Assembly (NCBI RefSeq): GCF_001544515.1
Contig: NZ_FCOL02000021.1
Location: 50,858-114,857 of the forward strand
From: Caballeronia terrestris
GTDB lineage: Bacteria > Pseudomonadota > Gammaproteobacteria > Burkholderiales > Burkholderiaceae
Length of the DNA stretch: 64,000 nt
Direction of reading: 5' to 3'
Part shown: positions 45,862 to 56,101 of the stretch, one piece after another
How positions within the stretch are numbered: position 1 is the first letter of the stretch
Layout: each line of letters begins with the position of its first letter
Translations under genes and position numbers: made by a program
The notes under the pieces: model-generated
Told to the model about the DNA's origin: nothing
The model's input: only the letters and a program-made list of their open reading frames with translations
Database searches by the model: none

Positions 45862-46905
45862 ATGCCTTATGAAGCAGCCTCCGAACGCTATTCGCAAATG
45901 GCCTACCGCACCTGCGGCAAGAGCGGCCTGAAGTTGCCGGCGTTGTCGCTGGGGCTCTGGCACAACTTCGGCGATACCACGCCGATTTCCACGCAGCGCG
46001 ACATCCTGCGCACCGCTTTTGATCTCGGCATCACGCATTTCGACCTCGCGAACAACTACGGGCCGCCGTACGGCAGCGCGGAAACGAACTTCGGCCGTCT
46101 CTTCAAGGACGATTTCAAGCCGTATCGCGATGAACTGCTGATTTCGTCGAAAGCGGGCTGGGACATGTGGCCGGGCCCGTACGGCCAGGGCGGCGGCTCG
46201 CGTAAGTACGTGCTCGCGAGCCTCGACCAGAGCCTGAAGCGGATGGGCCTCGATTACGTCGATATCTTCTACTCGCACCGTTTCGATGCCGATACGCCGC
46301 TCGAGGAAACCGCCGGCGCGCTCGCCACGGCGGTGCATTCGGGCAAGGCGCTGTATGTGGGGATTTCGTCGTATTCGCCGGGTAAAACGCGCGAAATGGC
46401 GCGCCTGCTCGCCGAGCACAAGGTGCCGCTTTTGATCCACCAGCCGTCGTACAACATGCTCAATCGCTGGATCGAGGATGAACTGCTCGATACGCTCGAC
46501 GACGTCGGCGCGGGCAGCATCGCGTTCACGCCGCTCGCGCAGGGGCTTTTGACCAGCAAATATCTGAACGGCATTCCGCAGGACGCGCGCGTCAACAAGC
46601 CGGGCGGCGGGTCACTGAAGCAGGAGCATCTGAGCGCGGCGAACATCGCGCATGTGAAAAAGCTGCACGAACTCGCGGAACGGCGCGGCCAGAGCCTCGC
46701 GCAGATGGCACTCGCGTGGGCGCTGCGCGGCGGGCGCGTGACGTCCGTGCTGATCGGCGCGAGCCGGGCGGAGCAGGTCGTGGAGAATGTCGGCGCGTTG
46801 AAGAATCTCGAGTTTTCGAAAGAGGAACTTGCCGAAATCGACCAGTACGCGCAGGAAGGCGGCGTCAACCTGTGGGAAAAACCGTCGACGGACCAACGTA
46901 TCTGA
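45862..46905 (+). CDS. yghZ: YghZ-type aldo-keto reductase (L-glyceraldehyde 3-phosphate reductase)
   Basis: NADPH-dependent reductase of the AKR14 group, 347 residues from ATG 45862 (the frame is open 15 codons further up). The catalytic tetrad is visible as Asp and Tyr in HFDLANNYGPPYGSAE, Lys in LISSKAGWDMWPGPYG and His in VDIFYSHRFDADTPL. Cofactor-binding residues are in SVLIGASRAEQVVENVGAL. The length matches E. coli YghZ (346), which detoxifies L-glyceraldehyde 3-phosphate and methylglyoxal. Confidence 0.92.
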   Translation: MPYEAASERYSQMAYRTCGKSGLKLPALSLGLWHNFGDTTPISTQRDILRTAFDLGITHFDLANNYGPPYGSAETNFGRLFKDDFKPYRDELLISSKAGWDMWPGPYGQGGGSRKYVLASLDQSLKRMGLDYVDIFYSHRFDADTPLEETAGALATAVHSGKALYVGISSYSPGKTREMARLLAEHKVPLLIHQPSYNMLNRWIEDELLDTLDDVGAGSIAFTPLAQGLLTSKYLNGIPQDARVNKPGGGSLKQEHLSAANIAHVKKLHELAERRGQSLAQMALAWALRGGRVTSVLIGASRAEQVVENVGALKNLEFSKEELAEIDQYAQEGGVNLWEKPSTDQRI

Positions 46906-47322
46906 CGCTTTCCGCGACCTGACGCCAGCAGGGACATTCGACGGCGCGGCGCTCGCCGGTTGCTATCATGCGGGCTCAGCGCATTCTTAATCGGGCGGAG
47001 GCGACTTTCCGCTCCGCCCGAGTCCAAAAGCCACAAAGCGCCAACGCCGCCGACGACGCGGCCCCGCGCCCAGCTTGCCGCGCCGGCAAATCGACAATTT
47101 GCCGCGCCGCAACGTAAAAATGCGTGTCGCGTTAAAATGCCGGATTGCGCCGGGCTGCGCAGTCGCCGCACGAGCTTCGCGAGAAGCGCGGAAATCGCAC
47201 TGTTTTTGCACTGAAGTTGCGCGGGTCAGCCCACTCGTCAGTCTTTTCGCGCAGCGCCCCGTTCCTAGCCGGCCCGGCCGCGTGCCGTTGGCGCCACCCG
47301 TTTTCGCACTATCCAAGAAGCC
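46906..47322. other. Intergenic region between yghZ and fpr
   Basis: No gene is seen. A perfect 10-pair stem, TCGGGCGGAG (46991-47000) with CTCCGCCCGA (47012-47021), lies 86 bases after the yghZ stop but lacks a T run. TTGCCGCGCCG is repeated near 47080 and 47099. I cannot choose an fpr promoter with confidence. Confidence 0.5.
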
Positions 47323-48093
47323 ATGAGCAACCTTAATCCGCAAACCGTCCTGAGCGTCCATCACTGGACCGATACGCTTTTCAGTTTCACCTGCACGCGC
47401 GATGCCGCGTTCCGCTTCGAAAACGGCCAGTTCACGATGGTCGGCCTCGAAGTCGAAGGCAAGCCGCTTCTGCGCGCCTACAGCCTCGCGAGCGCGAACT
47501 ACGAAGAGCATCTCGAATTCCTGAGCATCAAGGTCCAGGACGGCCCGCTGACGTCGCGCCTCCAGCATTTGAAGGTGGGCGACCCGGTGCTGATCGGCAA
47601 GAAGCCGACAGGCACGCTCGTCGCCGACAACCTGTTGCCCGGCAAGACGCTGTGGCTGCTCTCGACCGGCACGGGGCTCGCGCCGTTCATGTCGATCATC
47701 AAGGACCCGGACGTCTACGACCGTTTCGACAAGATCGTGCTCACGCACACCTGCCGTTTCGTCGACGAACTCGCGTACAAGGATTTCATCACCGAGCACT
47801 TGCCGGAGCACGAGCATCTCGGCGACCTGATCCAGGAAAAGCTGGTGTACTACCCGACCGTCACGCGCGAAGAGTTCGCAAATCGCGGCCGGATCACTGA
47901 TCTCATCGAGACGAAGAAGCTGTTCGCCGACCTCGACGTGGCGCCGTTCTCAAAGGAAAACGACCGCGTGATGCTCTGCGGCAGCCCGCACATGCTGCGC
48001 GACACGCGCCAGTTGCTCGATGAAATGGGCTTCGAGGAAGGCAGCAACAATCATCCGGGCCATTACGTCGTGGAAAAGGCGTTCGTCGGCTGA
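47323..48093 (+). CDS. fpr: Ferredoxin--NADP+ reductase
   Basis: FAD flavoenzyme passing electrons between NADPH and ferredoxin or flavodoxin, 256 residues. The FAD motif is LLRAYSLASANYEEHLEF (RxYS), the NADP-binding loop is LSTGTGLAPFMSIIKDPDVY, and VMLCGSPHMLRDTRQLLDEM together with the C-terminal HPGHYVVEKAFVG is typical of the bacterial Fpr type. Such enzymes serve in oxidative-stress and iron-sulphur metabolism. The gene is followed by a terminator. Confidence 0.95.
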   Translation: MSNLNPQTVLSVHHWTDTLFSFTCTRDAAFRFENGQFTMVGLEVEGKPLLRAYSLASANYEEHLEFLSIKVQDGPLTSRLQHLKVGDPVLIGKKPTGTLVADNLLPGKTLWLLSTGTGLAPFMSIIKDPDVYDRFDKIVLTHTCRFVDELAYKDFITEHLPEHEHLGDLIQEKLVYYPTVTREEFANRGRITDLIETKKLFADLDVAPFSKENDRVMLCGSPHMLRDTRQLLDEMGFEEGSNNHPGHYVVEKAFVG

Positions 48094-48440
48094 TTTTTTG
48101 CGACGAAAACGGCAGGAATGAAGACCGGAGCCATGTGCTCCGGTTTTTTTTCGCTTGTCGAAAGAGACGCTGGTTACAACTTCACGTGAGCCACCAACGC
48201 GCTGTAGGCATTTTTCTGACACGCGGAAATGTCGCAAACTTGTTAAAACACATGAGGTTCTCCTTCCCAAGCCTTGTCAGGCATAGTTTTTTTATATTTT
48301 TGAGATATGATCCGCGAACATTGAGACTCTGGCGGAACGTGACTCGTCAGCCCCTCGCGCTGTTACCGAATGTAAATTTAGTTACTTGCGACGTCGGACT
48401 GCGACGCCGCCCCGAATGCGCTCCTATCGAGGAGGATCAG
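48094..48440. other. Intergenic region between fpr and the soluble kinase gene
   Basis: After the fpr terminator there is no gene. An A/T-rich tract (about 48285-48311, including TTTTTTTATATTTTT and TATGAT) contrasts with the surrounding GC-rich DNA and probably holds a promoter for the kinase-regulator pair. TTGTCA at 48274-48279 is a possible -35 box, but its spacing to TATGAT is too long. GTTAC occurs twice at either side of GTAAATTTA near 48361-48383. The ribosome-binding site is GGAGGA at 48431. Confidence 0.5.
48124..48151 (+). terminator. Terminator of fpr
   Basis: ACCGGAGC (48124-48131) pairs with GCTCCGGT (48137-48144), loop CATGT, followed by seven T. Confidence 0.92.
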
Positions 48441-49301
48441 ATGAAGACATCGACTGTTGCGTTCTCGGAACCGAGCCTGCCGCGCCGCGTGGTGCAGTCG
48501 ACGGCACCCGGCTCTGCGTTCGACCGCGAGAAGTTGTCCGCGCTGATCGACGCGACTATCGCCGCCGATCGCGAAATCCAGCGGCTTTCCGCGCGCGTCG
48601 CGCAGTTGTCGGCGGAGCTTGCTGCCGTCGAAGAACGCGTGCGCCGCTCGCTCGCCCAGGACCTCCACGACGATGCCGGCGCGGCTCTGACCGCCGCGCG
48701 CTTCGCGATCGCGCGCATCGGAACCTGGCTTCCCGCCGACGCCCCCGTGCCCTGCGTCGAAGCACTCGACACCGCCCGGCAATCGATCGCTGCAGCCTGC
48801 GAGGCGAATCACCGCATCGTGAGCGGGTTGAGCGCCCCGCGCTTCGACGACGGCGTGAGCCGCGCGCTCGCCGACTGGGCGGCGCGCTTCGCGGCGAGTA
48901 CGTCATTGCGCGTGAGCGTCGAATCGTCCGGCGATGAACACCTCGCGCAGCTTTCCGACGCCGCCGCGCTCGCCGTCTTTCGCGTCGCGCAGGAGGCGCT
49001 GAACAACGTCGCGCGTCACGCACGGGCGAATGAAGCATTAATACGCATCGATGCCGGCGCGCGTTTCGTTACGCTCTTCGTGTCCGACGACGGCATCGGC
49101 ATGAGCGCCGCCGCGCGTCGCAAGCGCGGGCGTTTCGGCCTTGCTGGCATGCGTGCACGCTGCGCGGCGCTCAGCGGCAGCTTGCGGATCGAAACGCCGC
49201 GAGCGGGCGGCACTACGGTGCGCGCGCGAATCCCGCTGACGGCTTCCTCAAGCGCTGTGCCGACGCCGATCCGCCGCACGCTGCGTGCGCTCAACTCATG
49301 A
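48441..49301 (+). CDS. Soluble NarL-partner sensor histidine kinase (HisKA_3 type)
   Basis: Kinase of 286 residues from ATG 48441, ten bases after the start of GGAGGA. It has no transmembrane segment and no recognisable sensor domain. Residues 30-70 are likely coiled coil. The dimerisation box is RSLAQDLHDDAGAALTAARF with His76. The ATPase domain has VAQEALNNVARHARANEALI (N box), SDDGIGM and GRFGLAGMRARCAALSGSLR. The signal may come from a partner or a cytoplasmic cue. The cognate regulator gene begins 10 bases after its stop. Confidence 0.88.
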   Translation: MKTSTVAFSEPSLPRRVVQSTAPGSAFDREKLSALIDATIAADREIQRLSARVAQLSAELAAVEERVRRSLAQDLHDDAGAALTAARFAIARIGTWLPADAPVPCVEALDTARQSIAAACEANHRIVSGLSAPRFDDGVSRALADWAARFAASTSLRVSVESSGDEHLAQLSDAAALAVFRVAQEALNNVARHARANEALIRIDAGARFVTLFVSDDGIGMSAAARRKRGRFGLAGMRARCAALSGSLRIETPRAGGTTVRARIPLTASSSAVPTPIRRTLRALNS

Positions 49302-49311
49302 GGGCTTCGTC

Positions 49312-49968
49312 TTGACACTCAGGATCCTGCTCGCCGACGACCACGCGATCGTGCGTCGCGGCGTCGCGCAGTTGCTGCTGGAGCGCGGCATCGCATCCGA
49401 GGTGCTGGAGGCCGAAACCGGCGCGCAGGCGATCAGCATCGCCGGCCAGTGCCCGGTCGATGTGACGCTGCTCGACATCTCGCTGCCCGACATCAATGGC
49501 GTCGATGTGTTGAAGCGCCTGAAGCGCCAGACGCCGCGTATGCCGGTGCTGATGTTTTCGATGTATCGCGAGGATCAATACGCCGTGCGCGCGTTGAAGG
49601 CGGGCGCGGCGGGCTATCTCTCGAAAACGGCCGATCCCGCGCTCATGATCGGCGCGATCCAGCAGGTCGCGGCCGGACGCAAATACGTGAGCCCGGCGAT
49701 GGCGGAGGCGCTCGCGACCTACGTCGCGCTGGATTCGGAGCAGTTGCCGCACGAAAAGCTCTCGGATCGCGAATACCAGACGCTGTGTATGCTCGCGTCG
49801 GGCAAGCGCCTGACGGATATCGCGACGGCGCTGTCGCTTTCGGTGAAGACGGTGAGCGTGTATCGCTCGCGGCTGCTCGACAAGATGAAACTTGCGAACA
49901 ACGCGGAGCTGACGTTCTACGTGATGAGCAATCGCCTGGTCGATATGAATCCGGCGATGGCGGGTTGA
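49312..49968 (+). CDS. NarL/FixJ-type response regulator
   Basis: Regulator of 218 residues. The receiver domain starts ILLADDHAIVRRGVAQLLLE, the phospho-acceptor is Asp55 (LLDISLPD), and Lys lies in GYLSKTADP. The C-terminal LuxR-type helix-turn-helix reads LSDREYQTLCMLASGKRLTD then LSLSVKTVSVYRSRLLDKMK. I place the start at TTG 49312, seven bases after GAGGG; a GTG at 49285 lies inside the kinase gene and is less likely. It is cotranscribed with the kinase. Confidence 0.9.
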   Translation: MTLRILLADDHAIVRRGVAQLLLERGIASEVLEAETGAQAISIAGQCPVDVTLLDISLPDINGVDVLKRLKRQTPRMPVLMFSMYREDQYAVRALKAGAAGYLSKTADPALMIGAIQQVAAGRKYVSPAMAEALATYVALDSEQLPHEKLSDREYQTLCMLASGKRLTDIATALSLSVKTVSVYRSRLLDKMKLANNAELTFYVMSNRLVDMNPAMAG

Positions 49969-49996
49969 TAAAGCCTTCGGGTTTTCGTGACTCACG

Positions 49997-50028
49997 AAGC
50001 GCCGCTCTTCGAAGCGGCGCTTTGCTTT
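49997..50028 (+). terminator. Terminator of the kinase-regulator unit
   Basis: AAGCGCCGC (49997-50005) pairs with GCGGCGCTT (50014-50022), followed by a T-rich stretch. Confidence 0.82.
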
Positions 50029-50253
50029 TGGGGGGCACCTCTATAAAAAGAACATTGCTGCAAAGCAGCGGAGCGCCGTGCACTCCGGCCCGATGGCGAG
50101 CCCTGCGGATTTGTGTTTTACTCACTGCGATAACAACGAACACGAATTCCCAGCCGGACGCTCACGAGCGGCAGCAAGGCATATTCAGGACGTAGTGATC
50201 GTGAGTGCGCGCTTTGGGTTGGCCGGCTGGTCCATCCCCAAGGAGACACAGCA

Positions 50254-50727
50254 ATGACGCTCAGCATCAGTCTGACGGTCAACGGCAAAGCCGTGACCGC
50301 CGACGTCGAACCTCACATCCTGCTCGTCCAGTTTCTACGCGATCAACTGAGGCTTACCGGCACGCACATCGGCTGCGATACCGCGCAATGCGGCGCGTGC
50401 ACCGTCCATCTCGACGGCCGCGCCATCAAGTCGTGCAACATCCTCGCGGCGCAGGCGGACGGCGCCGAAGTCACGACGATCGAAGGCATCGCGAAGGATG
50501 GCCAACTTCATCCGATGCAGGCGGCGTTCAAGGAGTGTCACGGCTTGCAGTGCGGTTTCTGCACGCCGGGCATGGTGATGAGCGCGACCGCGCTCGCATC
50601 GCAAAGCGCTGATCTCACCGAAGAGGAAGTGCGCGAGCAACTCGACGGCAATCTGTGCCGCTGTACCGGCTATCACAACATCGTCAAAGCGGTCCTGCTG
50701 GGCGCGCAGGCCATGAAGGCGGGTTGA
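50254..50727 (+). CDS. Molybdenum hydroxylase small [2Fe-2S] subunit (CoxS-like)
   Basis: Electron-transfer subunit of a xanthine-oxidase-family enzyme, 157 residues. The plant-type cluster is bound by Cys in [20 protein letters not shown] and IKSC, and the second cluster by [15 protein letters not shown] and [18 protein letters not shown]. It begins a seven-gene operon behind AAGGAGA. Electrons would pass from the molybdenum centre through these clusters to the FAD subunit. Confidence 0.95.
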   Translation: MTLSISLTVNGKAVTADVEPHILLVQFLRDQLRLTGTHIGCDTAQCGACTVHLDGRAIKSCNILAAQADGAEVTTIEGIAKDGQLHPMQAAFKECHGLQCGFCTPGMVMSATALASQSADLTEEEVREQLDGNLCRCTGYHNIVKAVLLGAQAMKAG

Positions 50728-50794
50728 AACACGACCACGCTCATGCCTTACCGAAAGATCCTTTCGATGAAAAGCGCCCAGACTGGAGACCGTA

Positions 50795-53182
50795 ATGAAT
50801 GCCCCTGAACAGCAGCACCTGATTGGCGCCGGCGTCAAACGCAAGGAAGACTATCGCTTCCTGACGGGCGCGGGCCAGTACACCGACGACGTCGTTTTCC
50901 CTCAACAGAGCTTCGGGGTCTTCCTGCGCTCGCCGCACGCGCACGCGAAAATCCGCAGCATCGATACAGCCGCCGCGAAGGCAGCGCCCGGCGTGATCGC
51001 CGTGTTCACCGGCGCCGATCTCGCCGCCGATAACGTCGGCGGATTGCCGTGCGGGTGGTTGATCCACAGCACCGACGGCAAGCCGATGAACGAGCCGCCG
51101 CATCCCGTGATCGCGCATGAGAAGGCGCGTCACGTCGGCGATCAGGTGGCGCTCGTGATCGCCGAGTCGATCAAGGAAGCAAAGGACGCGGTCGAACTGA
51201 TCGATGTCGATTACGACGTGCTGCCCGCCGTCGTCGATACGGCGCACGCGGCGGACGCGGGCCGGCCGCTCGTGCACGATGGCGTCGCGGACAACATCTG
51301 CTACAACTGGGGCCACGGCGACAAGGCGAAGACCGACGCCGCGTTCGCGCAGGCCGCGCACGTCACGACACTCGACATCGTGAACCAGCGCCTGATCCCG
51401 AACGCGATCGAGCCGCGCGCGGTCAACGCCAGCTATTCGAAGCACGACGACAGCTACACCGTCTACGTCGCGAACCAGAATCCGCACGTCGAACGGCTTT
51501 TGATGGCGGCGTTCGTGCTGTCGCTGCCGGAATCGAAGCTGCGGATAATCGCGCCGGACGTGGGCGGCGGCTTCGGCTCGAAGATCTTTCTGTACGCGGA
51601 GGACGTGGCACTCACGTGGGCGTCGAAGAAGGTCGGGCGTCCCATCAAGTGGACGGCCGAGCGCTCCGAAGCGTTCCTCTCCGACGCCCACGGCCGCGAC
51701 CACGTCACGAAAGCCGAGCTCGCGCTGGACAACGACGGCAAGTTCCTCGCGATGCGCGTGCACACGACGGCGAACATGGGCGCGTACCTCTCGACGTTCG
51801 CGTCCTCCGTGCCGACTATCCTCTACGCGACGCTCCTCGCCGGCCAGTACGCGACGCCCGCGATCTACGCCGAGGTGAAGGCGGTCTTCACGAACACGGT
51901 TCCCGTCGATGCCTATCGCGGCGCGGGCCGCCCCGAAGCGACCTTCGTGGTCGAGCGGCTGGTCGAGACGGCGGCGCGCGAGATGAACATCGATCCGGCA
52001 GAGATCCGGCGGCGCAACTTCATCCGCGAGTTTCCGTACGCGACGCCGGTCGGCCTGACCTACGACACCGGCGACTACGACGCGATCCTCGACCGCGCGC
52101 TCGAAATCGCCGACGTCAAAGGCTTCCCCGCCCGCCGCGACGCAGCGAAGCAAAAGGGCAAGCTGCGCGGCCTCGGCTACTCGTGCTACATCGAAGCGTG
52201 CGGACTCGCGCCGTCGAACATCGCGGGGGCGCTCGGCGCGCGCGCGGGGCTCTTCGAAGCGGGCGAAGTGCGTGTGCATCCGACCGGCTCGGTCACCGTA
52301 TTCACTGGCTCGCACAGCCACGGCCAGGGCCACGAGACGACCTTCGCGCAAGTGGTCGCGGACCGGCTCGGCGTGTCGATCGACAACGTCGAGATCATCC
52401 ACGGTGACACCGGCCGCATTCCGTTCGGCATGGGCACATATGGCTCGCGGTCGATCGCGGTCGGCGGCTCGGCGCTGATGAAGGCGCTCGACAAGATCGA
52501 AGCGAAGGCGAAGAAGATCGCGGCGCACTTGCTGGAGGCGTCGGCGGAGGACATCGAGTTCAAGGACGGCATCTTCCGCGTCGCGGGCACGGATCGCACG
52601 AAGACGTTCGTCGACGTGTCGCTCGCCGCGTACGTGCCGCACAACTTCCCGCTGGAGACGCTCGAACCAGGCCTCAACGAAAACGCGTTCTACGATCCGA
52701 CCAACTTCACGTATCCGTCGGGCGCGTATATCTGCGAAGTCGAAGTCGATCAGGACACGGGCGAGACGCGCATCCAGCAATTCACCGCCGTCGATGATTT
52801 CGGCAACGTGATCAATCCGATGATCGTCGAGGGGCAAGTGCACGGCGGGCTCGGGCAAGGCATCGGGCAGGCGATGCTGGAGCGCTGCGTGTACGACAAC
52901 GAGAGCGGCCAGTTGCTGTCAGGCTCGTTCATGGACTACGCGATGCCGCACGCGATCGACCTGCCGAATTTCACGGTCGAGACCGCGAAGGGCACGCCGT
53001 GCACGCACAATCCGCTCGGCGTGAAGGGATGCGGCGAGGCGGGCGCGATCGGTTCGCCGCCGGCCGTCATCAACGCGATTCTCGACGCGCTCGCGCCGCT
53101 CGGCGTGAAGGACCTGCAAATGCCCGCGACGCCGCACCGCGTCTGGCAGGCAATGCACGCCGCGACTTCGACCCACGCCTGA
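50795..53182 (+). CDS. Molybdenum hydroxylase large subunit, form II CoxL-like
   Basis: Catalytic molybdopterin-cytosine-dinucleotide subunit, 795 residues. Family motifs are [39 protein letters not shown] and the active-site glutamate in [16 protein letters not shown] (about residue 748). The active-site loop is AYRGAGR (about residues 373-379), the form II pattern; aerobic CO dehydrogenase of form I has AYxCSFR with the copper-binding Cys, which is missing here. The substrate is therefore unknown. It lies 67 bases after the small subunit. Confidence 0.93.
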   Translation: MNAPEQQHLIGAGVKRKEDYRFLTGAGQYTDDVVFPQQSFGVFLRSPHAHAKIRSIDTAAAKAAPGVIAVFTGADLAADNVGGLPCGWLIHSTDGKPMNEPPHPVIAHEKARHVGDQVALVIAESIKEAKDAVELIDVDYDVLPAVVDTAHAADAGRPLVHDGVADNICYNWGHGDKAKTDAAFAQAAHVTTLDIVNQRLIPNAIEPRAVNASYSKHDDSYTVYVANQNPHVERLLMAAFVLSLPESKLRIIAPDVGGGFGSKIFLYAEDVALTWASKKVGRPIKWTAERSEAFLSDAHGRDHVTKAELALDNDGKFLAMRVHTTANMGAYLSTFASSVPTILYATLLAGQYATPAIYAEVKAVFTNTVPVDAYRGAGRPEATFVVERLVETAAREMNIDPAEIRRRNFIREFPYATPVGLTYDTGDYDAILDRALEIADVKGFPARRDAAKQKGKLRGLGYSCYIEACGLAPSNIAGALGARAGLFEAGEVRVHPTGSVTVFTGSHSHGQGHETTFAQVVADRLGVSIDNVEIIHGDTGRIPFGMGTYGSRSIAVGGSALMKALDKIEAKAKKIAAHLLEASAEDIEFKDGIFRVAGTDRTKTFVDVSLAAYVPHNFPLETLEPGLNENAFYDPTNFTYPSGAYICEVEVDQDTGETRIQQFTAVDDFGNVINPMIVEGQVHGGLGQGIGQAMLERCVYDNESGQLLSGSFMDYAMPHAIDLPNFTVETAKGTPCTHNPLGVKGCGEAGAIGSPPAVINAILDALAPLGVKDLQMPATPHRVWQAMHAATSTHA

Positions 53183-53192
53183 GGAGCCCGAC

Positions 53193-53993
53193 ATGTATAC
53201 ATTCGACTACAAGCGGCTGGGCGAACCTAACGCCGCGGCCGCCCTGATGAACGCCGACGCCGACGCGAAATACCTTGCGGGCGGCCAAAGCCTTTTGCCG
53301 ACGATGCGCCTGCGGCTCGCGCAGCCATCGGCGCTCGTGGACGTGATGCGCATCGCGTCGATGAAGGAGATCGCATTCAAAGGCGACACGCTGACGATCG
53401 GCGGCGCGGCTTGTCACGCGCAGGTCGCCGCGAACGCCGACGTCAAGAAAGCGCTTCCGGGCCTGGCCGATCTGGCCGGACGCATCGGCGACCGGCAGGT
53501 TCGCGAGCGCGGCACGATCGGCGGCTCGCTCGCCAACGACGATCCCGCCGCGTGCTATCCGTCCGCCGTGCTCGCGCTGAACGCGACGGTGATCACCGAC
53601 CGCCGCCGCATCGCCGCCGACGATTTCTTCGTCGGCATGTACGAAACCGCGCTCGAACCGGGCGAGCTGATCACCGCCGTCGAGTTTCCGCTCGTCGAGC
53701 GCGCCGCGTACGAGAAGTTTCGCAATCCGGCGTCGCACTTTGCGCTGGTCGGCGTGTTCGTCGCAAAACGCGCGGACGGCGTGCGCGTCGCGGTGACGGG
53801 CGCGGCGCCGTCGGTATTTCGCGCGAAGGAGCTGGAGGCGGCGTTGTCGACGGATTTTTCGGTCGCTTCGGCGCGCAGCGTCACGATCCCGCCCGACAAC
53901 CTCAACGACGACATGCACGCGAGCGCCATCTATCGCGCGCATCTGATCCCGGTGCTCGCCGGGCGGGCGATCGAGCGGGCCAACTCGTTCTAG
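53193..53993 (+). CDS. Molybdenum hydroxylase FAD subunit (CoxM-like)
   Basis: FAD-binding subunit of 266 residues. The two FAD loops are KYLAGGQSLLPTMRLRLAQP (AGGQSLLP) and RERGTIGGSLANDDPAACYP (TIGGS). The C-terminal CO-dehydrogenase flavoprotein domain is seen in FRNPASHFALVGVFVAKRAD. It passes electrons to a respiratory-chain acceptor. The ATG follows the large-subunit stop by 10 bases. Confidence 0.93.
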   Translation: MYTFDYKRLGEPNAAAALMNADADAKYLAGGQSLLPTMRLRLAQPSALVDVMRIASMKEIAFKGDTLTIGGAACHAQVAANADVKKALPGLADLAGRIGDRQVRERGTIGGSLANDDPAACYPSAVLALNATVITDRRRIAADDFFVGMYETALEPGELITAVEFPLVERAAYEKFRNPASHFALVGVFVAKRADGVRVAVTGAAPSVFRAKELEAALSTDFSVASARSVTIPPDNLNDDMHASAIYRAHLIPVLAGRAIERANSF

Positions 53994-54010
53994 CGGTTAT
54001 CGGGAAGGTC

Positions 54011-54898
54011 ATGGAGCCCGCGTCGATCGACGACACGCTCGCCCGCCTGGGCGAGCAAAAGTACTTCGCCAGCCGCGAACTCGCGACTGCGCTCTTTCTC
54101 GCCCTGAAAATGCAGCGACCGCTCTTTCTCGAAGGCGAGCCGGGCGTCGGAAAGACGGAGCTGGCGAAGGCGGCGGCGGGTTTGATCGGTACGTCGATGC
54201 TGCGGCTGCAATGCTATGAAGGGCTAGATACCGCGAGCGCGCTGTACGAATGGGACTACCCGCGGCAGATCATGGCGCTGCGGCTCGCCGAAGCATCGGG
54301 CGAAGCGCCGTCGAACGATTCGCTGTATCGCAGCGAGTTTTTGCTCAAGCGCCCGCTGTTGCAGGCGCTGCTGCCCGATCCGCTGAATCCGGACGCCCGC
54401 CGCGTCCTCCTGATCGACGAAATCGATCGCGCCGACGAGCCGTTCGAAGCGTTCCTGCTCGAACTGCTGTCGGATTTCCAGGTGTCGATTCCCGAGTACG
54501 GGACGGTGCGCGCCGAGCTGCCGCCGCTCGTCGTGATGACGTCGAACCGCACGCGCGAGGTCCACGATGCGCTCAAGCGGCGCTGTCTCTATCAGTGGAT
54601 CGGCTATCCCGAGCGCGAAGTCGAGCTTGCGATCGTCGCGGCGCGCGCGCCTGAAGCCGGCGCCGAGTTGCAGGCGCGGGCCGTCGCGTTCGTGCATCGG
54701 CTGCGTACGCTCGATTTGTTCAAGGCGCCGGGCGTCGCGGAAACGATCGACTGGTGCCGCGCGCTCGCCGCGTTGAGCGTGAGTGAGCTCGATCCGCAAT
54801 CGGTGCAGGACACGCTCGGCGTCCTGCTGAAGTATCAGGACGATCTCGCGCGCGTCGACGGCGGCGCGATCGCGCAGTGTCTCGCCGCGCCCGCGTAG
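54011..54898 (+). CDS. MoxR-family AAA+ ATPase (CoxD-like)
   Basis: AAA+ ATPase of 295 residues, a maturation factor for the molybdenum enzyme; in CO oxidisers CoxD helps build the active site. Walker A is FLEGEPGVGKTELAKAAAG, Walker B VLLIDEIDRADEPFEAFLL, sensor 1 PPLVVMTSNRTREVHDALKR. The frame is open upstream inside coxM, but the ATG at 54011 has GGAAGG six bases upstream. It is followed by the VWA partner after six bases. Confidence 0.92.
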   Translation: MEPASIDDTLARLGEQKYFASRELATALFLALKMQRPLFLEGEPGVGKTELAKAAAGLIGTSMLRLQCYEGLDTASALYEWDYPRQIMALRLAEASGEAPSNDSLYRSEFLLKRPLLQALLPDPLNPDARRVLLIDEIDRADEPFEAFLLELLSDFQVSIPEYGTVRAELPPLVVMTSNRTREVHDALKRRCLYQWIGYPEREVELAIVAARAPEAGAELQARAVAFVHRLRTLDLFKAPGVAETIDWCRALAALSVSELDPQSVQDTLGVLLKYQDDLARVDGGAIAQCLAAPA

Positions 54899-54904
54899 AT
54901 CACG

Positions 54905-56101
54905 ATGGAATCGTTCGCGCGCAACGTCGTGCATTTCGTCCGGCTGCTACGCGGCGCGGGGCTCGGCATGTCGCCGTCGCATGCGGTCGATGCGCTCGAC
55001 GCGCTCCGCTGGATCGACATCGCCCGACGCGACGACGTGCGCGCGACGCTCGCGTCGCTCGTCGTGCACGCGCCGGATGAGCGCGATATCTTCGATGCCG
55101 CGTTCGACCTCTTCTGGCGCGATCCCGACTGGGAAGGCAAGCTGCGCGCGATGCTGCTGCCGAAGGTGAAAGGCGGCGCACCGCCGCCAAAGCGAAACAA
55201 CCGCCTTGCCGATGCGCTCGCGGCACGCGCGGCGGCGTCCCAGAAAGCGCCCGCGCACGACCGCGCGCCCGAACAACTGCACGCGCGCATGACGTTCAGC
55301 GCGGAAGAGCGCCTGAGCCATCGCGATTTCGACACACTCACCGCCGACGAATGGCGCACGCTACGCCATCAGATCCGCTCGCACCGGATGCCGCTCGCGA
55401 CCGAGCGCACGCGCCGGCTGAAAGCGGCATCGCACGGCACGCACGCCGACTTGCGCGCCAGTGCCCGTCACGCCGTGCATTCCGGCGGCGACTGGACCGT
55501 GTGGAAATATCGCGCGCGCGTGGAACGCCGTCCGCCGCTCGTGCTGTTGCTCGACATCTCCGGCTCGATGAGCGCGTATTCGCGCGCTGTGCTCTACTTC
55601 TGCCATGCACTTTTACAATCGCGCGAACGACTGCAGGTGTTTCTCTTCGGTACGCGTCTGACGAATGCGACGCGCGCGCTGCGCGAGCGCGATCCCGATG
55701 TCGCGATTGCGGGGCTGGCGGATCAGGTCGTCGACTGGTCGGGCGGCACGCGGATCGGCGCGGCGCTCGCCGAGTTCAACCGGCGCTGGGCGCGCCGCGT
55801 GCTGGCAGGTCGGGCGACGGTGCTCTTCGTGACCGACGGCCTCGATCACGAAGCCATCGACGTGCTCGATCAGGAAATGGCGCGGCTCGCGCGTTTCGCG
55901 CATCGGCTCGTGTGGCTTAATCCGCTGTTGCGATACCCGGAATTCACGCCGCGCGCGCGAGGCGTGCGCGCGATCCTGCCGCACGTCGATGCGATGCTCG
56001 CGGCGCATAACCTCGACAGCCTGGCTGCTGTCGGGCGGGAACTGGCGGCGCTTCCCGGACGCACGGCGCCCCGCACAACCGGAGACATGCGATGGAACTG
56101 A
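54905..56101 (+). CDS. VWA domain protein (CoxE-like)
   Basis: Protein of 398 residues with a C-terminal von Willebrand A domain. The metal-ion-dependent adhesion site is LLLDISGSMSAYSRA (DxSxS), followed by TRLTNATRALRERDPDVAIA and ATVLFVTDGLDHEAID. The N-terminal half (FVRLLRGAGLGMSPSHAVDA) is typical of CoxE. MoxR-type ATPases and VWA proteins usually act as a chaperone pair, here with the preceding CoxD-like ATPase. Its end overlaps the next gene by 10 bases. Confidence 0.92.
   Translation: MESFARNVVHFVRLLRGAGLGMSPSHAVDALDALRWIDIARRDDVRATLASLVVHAPDERDIFDAAFDLFWRDPDWEGKLRAMLLPKVKGGAPPPKRNNRLADALAARAAASQKAPAHDRAPEQLHARMTFSAEERLSHRDFDTLTADEWRTLRHQIRSHRMPLATERTRRLKAASHGTHADLRASARHAVHSGGDWTVWKYRARVERRPPLVLLLDISGSMSAYSRAVLYFCHALLQSRERLQVFLFGTRLTNATRALRERDPDVAIAGLADQVVDWSGGTRIGAALAEFNRRWARRVLAGRATVLFVTDGLDHEAIDVLDQEMARLARFAHRLVWLNPLLRYPEFTPRARGVRAILPHVDAMLAAHNLDSLAAVGRELAALPGRTAPRTTGDMRWN

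Noticed and set aside
50254..53993. Calling the operon a true aerobic CO dehydrogenase
   Set aside because: The large subunit lacks the AYxCSFR loop of form I and has AYRGAGR instead.
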